Assembly (NCBI RefSeq): GCF_014656095.1
Contig: NZ_BNBT01000001.1
Span: forward strand, 27,996 to 91,995
Direction of reading: 5' to 3'
Source: Streptomyces longispororuber
GTDB taxonomy: Bacteria > Actinomycetota > Actinomycetes > Streptomycetales > Streptomycetaceae
DNA: 64,000 bases
The notes beneath the pieces were generated by a model. That model searched no databases. It saw only the letters and a program-made list of their open reading frames with translations, and was not told the DNA's origin. Position 1 is the stretch's first letter. The number at the start of each line of letters is the position of its first letter. A program made the translations under genes and the position numbers. Positions 60,536 to 64,000 of the stretch are shown here, piece by piece.

Positions 60536-62146
60536 ATGCCTACTCAGATCTCAGTACGCGACGTGACCAAGACCCGGGGTGACCGGCTGCTGTTCGACGG
60601 TGTCTCCTTCGCCGTCCGGCCGGGCGAGCGTGTGGGCGTGGTGGGGGAGAACGGAGCCGGCAAGTCCACCCTCCTGCACCTCCTGGCAGGCAGCGAGCGG
60701 CCCGACACCGGTGAGGTGGTGACGGTCGCGGAGGGCGGCGCCGGGCTCCTGGCGCAGACGCCCCAGCTCCCCGCGGACCGCGGTGTGGGCGACGCGATCG
60801 ACGCCGCCCTGGCCGAGCTGCGCGCCATGGAGCGGCGCCTGCGCGAGCTGGAAACGGATCTCGGAGCGGCGTCCGATACGGCCTTGGGGGAGTACGGCGA
60901 TCTGCTCACCGCCTTCGAACTCCGTGGGGGCTACGAGGCCGACGCCCGGGTCGACAAGGCCATGCACGGCCTGGGGCTCGCCCACATCGACCGTGACCGT
61001 CGCCTGGGCAGCCTCTCCGGCGGCGAGCAGGCAAGACTCGGCCTGGCCTGCCTCATCGCTGCGGCCCCCGAAGTGATGTTCCTGGACGAGCCGACCAACC
61101 ACCTCGACGAGGGCGCCCTGGACTGGCTGGAGACCGCCCTGCTCGCGCACCGGGGCACGGTCGTCGCCGTCTCGCACGACAGGACGTTCCTGGAGCGCGT
61201 CGCCACAGCGATCCTCGAAGTGGACGAAGCGCGTCGCACGGTCGTGCGGTACGGCGACGGCTACCGAGGCCTGCTGGCCGAGCGCGCGGCGGCGCGGCAA
61301 CGTTGGGAGCAGGCCTACACCGAGTGGTGCGAGGAGACACGGCGCCTGGAGGAGTTCACCGCGACCACGGCACACGCCGTGGGCGGCGGCCGGGCCATGA
61401 AGGACAACAACAAAATGGCGTACGACCGCGCGGGCGGCCGGGTGCAGGCTTCCATCGCGGGTCGCGTACGCAACGCCCAGGAACGCCTCCGCCGCCTGCG
61501 CGAGCACCCGGTCCCCAAGCCGCCCGAGCCGCTGCGCTTCACCGCGAGGCCGGCCACCGGAGCGGCCGAGGGGACCCTCGTGGCGCTGCGGGACGTGCGG
61601 GTGGCCGACCGCCTCGACGTGCCGGAGCTCACGGTCTCCGCGGGTGAGCGCCTGCTCGTCCACGGGGACAACGGCGCGGGCAAGTCCACCCTCCTGCGCA
61701 TCCTGGCGGGCGTCCTCGAACCGGACGAGGGCACGGTCCTCCGCCGGGGCCGTATCGGCTATCTCGCACAGGAGATCCCCGTGCGCCGCCCCACCGAGCG
61801 TGTGCTGGAGACCTTCGGCCGGGGCCTGCCGCTCACCGAGGAGGAGCGAGCCGAACTGCTTCTCTCCTACGGCCTGTTCCGTCCCCGCGACCTTCACGTG
61901 CCCGTGGGCTCGCTCTCCGCCGGGCAGCGCCGCAGACTCGCCCTCGCGCGGCTGCTCGCCCGCCCCGCCGACCTGCTCCTGCTCGACGAACCGGCCAATC
62001 ACCTGGCCCTCACGCTCGTCGAGGAGCTGGAGCACGCCCTTGACCGGTGGACCGGTGCCCTCGTCGTCGTTTCGCACGACCGGCTCCTCAGGCGCCGCTT
62101 CACCGGGCGAATACGCCGGATGGAGGCCGGACGGCTACCCGGCTGA
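60536..62146 (+). CDS. ABC-F family ATPase (ribosome protection type)
   Basis: Cytosolic twin-ATPase of 536 residues without membrane spans. Domain 1 has Walker A GENGAGKSTLL, signature LSGGEQARLGL and Walker B EVMFLDEPTNHLD; domain 2 has GDNGAGKSTLL, LSAGQRRRLAL and LLLLDEPANHLA. The linker between them (~residues 255-330) contains the helical, charged RWEQAYTEWCEETRRLEEF. ABC-F proteins displace antibiotics from, or regulate, the ribosome. In streptomycetes they often give macrolide or lincosamide resistance. ATG 60536 (MPTQISVRDV) has GGGGG five bases upstream; the frame before it is leader. It may be controlled by the divergent TetR. Confidence 0.92.
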   Translation: MPTQISVRDVTKTRGDRLLFDGVSFAVRPGERVGVVGENGAGKSTLLHLLAGSERPDTGEVVTVAEGGAGLLAQTPQLPADRGVGDAIDAALAELRAMERRLRELETDLGAASDTALGEYGDLLTAFELRGGYEADARVDKAMHGLGLAHIDRDRRLGSLSGGEQARLGLACLIAAAPEVMFLDEPTNHLDEGALDWLETALLAHRGTVVAVSHDRTFLERVATAILEVDEARRTVVRYGDGYRGLLAERAAARQRWEQAYTEWCEETRRLEEFTATTAHAVGGGRAMKDNNKMAYDRAGGRVQASIAGRVRNAQERLRRLREHPVPKPPEPLRFTARPATGAAEGTLVALRDVRVADRLDVPELTVSAGERLLVHGDNGAGKSTLLRILAGVLEPDEGTVLRRGRIGYLAQEIPVRRPTERVLETFGRGLPLTEEERAELLLSYGLFRPRDLHVPVGSLSAGQRRRLALARLLARPADLLLLDEPANHLALTLVEELEHALDRWTGALVVVSHDRLLRRRFTGRIRRMEAGRLPG

Positions 62147-62168
62147 GCCGCGCCCGGAGCCCTCGATC

Positions 62169-62174
62169 TAGGGT
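62169..62174 (+). promoter_or_regulatory. -10 box of leaderless phosphatase gene
   Basis: TAGGGT ends six bases before the ATG at 62181. Confidence 0.5.
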
Positions 62175-62180
62175 CGACCC

Positions 62181-62840
62181 ATGGCCCGACCCCGGCGCAT
62201 CGTTCTCGTCCGACACGGCGAGTCGGCAGGAAACGCCGACGACACCGTGTACGAGCGCGAGCCCGACCACGCGCTCGCCCTGACCGAGACGGGCCTCCGA
62301 CAGGCGGAAGAGGCGGGCAAAGGGCTGCGGGAGCTGTTCGGGCAGGAGCGGATCAGCGTGTACGTCTCGCCCTATCGCCGCACCCACGAGACGTTCCAAG
62401 CCCTCCGCCTCGACCCGCAACAGGTACGCGTACGCGAGGAGCCCCGGCTGCGGGAACAGGACTGGGGAAACTGGCAGGACCGGGACGACATCCGGTTGCA
62501 GAAGGCCTACCGGGACGCCTATGGCCACTTCTTCTACCGCTTCGCCCAGGGCGAGTCGGGCGCCGACGTCTACGACCGGGTCGGCTCCTTCCTGGAGAGC
62601 CTCTACCGCAGCTTCGAGGCGCCTGACCACCCGCCGAACGTCCTGCTCGTCACGCACGGGCTGACCATGCGCCTGTTCTGCATGCGGTGGTTTCATTGGT
62701 CAGTGGCCGAATTCGAATGCCTGTCCAACCCGGGCAACGGCGAGACGCGGGCCCTGCTGCTGGGTGAGAACGGCCGATACAGACTCGACCGACCGTTCGA
62801 GCGCTGGCGTGAGCCGGAGCCGTACGGCATCACCGGATAG
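62181..62840 (+). CDS. histidine phosphatase (phosphoglycerate mutase-like)
   Basis: Histidine phosphatase superfamily protein of 219 residues. The phosphate-binding RHG motif is VLVRHGES with the catalytic His12, and the second His is in LLVTHGLTMRLF near residue 158. SPYRRTHETFQAL supplies the second Arg. GADVYDRV fits the broad-specificity branch rather than glycolytic mutase. Substrate unknown. The next gene begins 12 bases downstream, suggesting an operon. Confidence 0.9.
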   Translation: MARPRRIVLVRHGESAGNADDTVYEREPDHALALTETGLRQAEEAGKGLRELFGQERISVYVSPYRRTHETFQALRLDPQQVRVREEPRLREQDWGNWQDRDDIRLQKAYRDAYGHFFYRFAQGESGADVYDRVGSFLESLYRSFEAPDHPPNVLLVTHGLTMRLFCMRWFHWSVAEFECLSNPGNGETRALLLGENGRYRLDRPFERWREPEPYGITG

Positions 62841-62852
62841 AGTGACAAGGCG

Positions 62853-63761
62853 ATGACCGCTGACCTCTCTCCCGACCAGCGCCTGGGCCGCGCTCTGGCC
62901 AGCCTGCGCAGCCTGGCGGTGGGAGACGCGCTGGGCTCCCAGTTCTTCACGCCGGCGCACTACCCACTGCTCAAGCGACGCGAGCTGCCGGACGGCCCCT
63001 GGCCGTGGACCGACGACACCGAGATGGCGTGCTCCGTGCTGGCCGTCCTCGCCACGCACGGCAGGATCGACCAGGATGCCCTGGCGCGCTCCTTCGCCGA
63101 GCACCAGAACGTGGACCGGGGCTACGGCCCTGCCGTCAGCCGCCTCCTCGCCCAGATCCGGAGCGGAGGGGACTGGCGGGAGCTGGCCTCCGCGATGTTC
63201 AAGGGGCAGGGGTCCTGGGGCAACGGCGCCTCGATGCGGATCGCGCCGCTCGGCGCCTGGTACGCCTCTGACCCGGAGCAGGCCACCCACCAGGCCGAGA
63301 TCTCCGCTTACACGACCCATCAGCACCGGGAAGCCGTCGTCGGGGCCATGGCGGTCGCGGCCGCCGCGGCGCTGGCGGCCGACCCGACGGGACCGCCGGC
63401 CGCCAAGGCGCTCCTCGACGGGGTCGTCGACCTGGTGCCGCGCAGTGCCGTGGGGGCAGGACTCCGTCGGGCGCGGGACATGCTCGACTACGACGACCCC
63501 GCGACGGTCGCCGCCGTCCTGGGCTGTGGACGCCGTACGACCGCGCACGACACGGTGCCGTTCGCGCTGTGGTCGGCTGCTCGCGCGCTGGACGACTACG
63601 AGAAGGCGTTCTGGACCACTGCCGGAGTGGGCGGTGACATGGACACCACCTGCGCGATCGTCGGTGGCGTCGTCGCGGCCGCCGGTGGGAGGCCACCGAC
63701 GCTGTGGCTCGACCGCACGGAGCCGCTGCCCGGGTGGGTGCCCACCACGGCGGGCTGCTGA
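62853..63761 (+). CDS. ADP-ribosylglycohydrolase family protein
   Basis: Protein of 302 residues that probably removes ADP-ribose from proteins or nucleic acid. The two magnesium-binding motifs are visible: WTDDTEMA near residue 52 and GGDMDTTCAIVGG near residue 265. GNGASMRIAPLG in the middle is also conserved. It begins 12 bases after the phosphatase stop and is presumably co-transcribed. Confidence 0.92.
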   Translation: MTADLSPDQRLGRALASLRSLAVGDALGSQFFTPAHYPLLKRRELPDGPWPWTDDTEMACSVLAVLATHGRIDQDALARSFAEHQNVDRGYGPAVSRLLAQIRSGGDWRELASAMFKGQGSWGNGASMRIAPLGAWYASDPEQATHQAEISAYTTHQHREAVVGAMAVAAAAALAADPTGPPAAKALLDGVVDLVPRSAVGAGLRRARDMLDYDDPATVAAVLGCGRRTTAHDTVPFALWSAARALDDYEKAFWTTAGVGGDMDTTCAIVGGVVAAAGGRPPTLWLDRTEPLPGWVPTTAGC

Positions 63762-64000
63762 CCGAGAGCCGGGGAACCGGGCCGGGCAGGACCGGTCGCT
63801 TCGTACGGAGGGAAAAGCTTGCTCGTCGGCTTGGGTGAGGGCCTGAGCGAAGCGAGCCGTACGGGCACCCGGGCAGTGACTCGCGCTTGCGGCGGCGGTG
63901 TCCGGTGGTGGCCGGCTCCGAGGCGAGGTCGCGCGCGCCTGCGTGTGTGCGGCAGGGGCTGAGCGGCGTACGCCCTGACGGTCGGTGCGGCTCCGTGTGT
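63762..64000. other. window end, no gene seen
   Basis: 239 bases after the ADP-ribosylglycohydrolase stop. No terminator, tRNA or convincing coding sequence is visible; any downstream gene begins outside the window. Confidence 0.5.

Overview
The window is a stretch of a high-GC actinobacterial chromosome, almost certainly Streptomyces. The evidence is very strong third-position GC bias, many GTG starts, leaderless genes with TAnnnT boxes a few bases from the start codon, Gly/Ala/Pro-rich proteins, and a gene order (recA-recX, gluABCD, miaB, miaA-dapF, a second RelA/SpoT homologue, hflX, lexA, nrdR-nrdJ) that from memory matches the chromosomal core near recA in S. coelicolor. I see no rRNA, tRNA, insertion sequence, prophage or CRISPR array.

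Layout. 0.2-5 kb: AraC-type regulator with azlC-azlD, an alpha/alpha-toroid protein, a DUF3046 protein and an AI-2E family membrane protein. 5.2-8.7 kb: recA (LexA box plus PafBC-type promoter), recX and an ArsR-type regulator with a large Ala/Asp-rich head and a palindromic operator, coupled to an FtsX-type permease that lacks a visible ATPase partner (8.7-11.2 kb). 11.5-12.7 kb: secreted serine hydrolase with an apparent frameshift in its signal peptide. 12.8-14 kb: cysteine dioxygenase-rhodanese operon on the minus strand, preceded by a 15-codon open reading frame with two Cys codons. 14-16.2 kb: aromatic-ring FAD monooxygenase. 16.4-19.8 kb: glutamate ABC importer with intergenic hairpins. 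20.2-23.4 kb: two-component system convergent with a TAXI-type binding protein. 23.4-26 kb: MarR/metallo-hydrolase divergent pair and an S-adenosyl methyltransferase. 26.3-35 kb: miaB, a LigB-like protein, an orphan MT0933-type antitoxin, miaA, dapF and the RelA/SpoT homologue. 35.3-42.1 kb: M1 metallopeptidase, hflX and two tandem lipoprotein trypsin-like proteases separated by a nine-copy 8-bp repeat.

42.5-49.8 kb is the most accessory-looking block. It is an NRPS-independent siderophore cluster in the order aminotransferase, IucA/IucC synthetase, GNAT acyltransferase, IucA/IucC synthetase. It lacks the decarboxylase and N-monooxygenase that related pathways need, and it is full of tandem repeats, including a 57-bp higher-order array. 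49.9-57.6 kb is DNA-damage and deoxynucleotide metabolism: a DinG/XPD-like helicase and a TerD protein, both behind PafBC-like promoters, plus lexA, nrdR and the B12-dependent reductase nrdJ. 57.7-64 kb: arylamine N-acetyltransferase, DUF4937 protein, a divergent TetR/ABC-F pair, histidine phosphatase and ADP-ribosylglycohydrolase.

Common threads are DNA-damage control (recA, lexA, the helicase, possibly terD), cysteine/sulfur control (leader peptide plus cdo-rhodanese), and many genes whose -10 box lies 6-9 bases from the start codon, implying leaderless transcripts.
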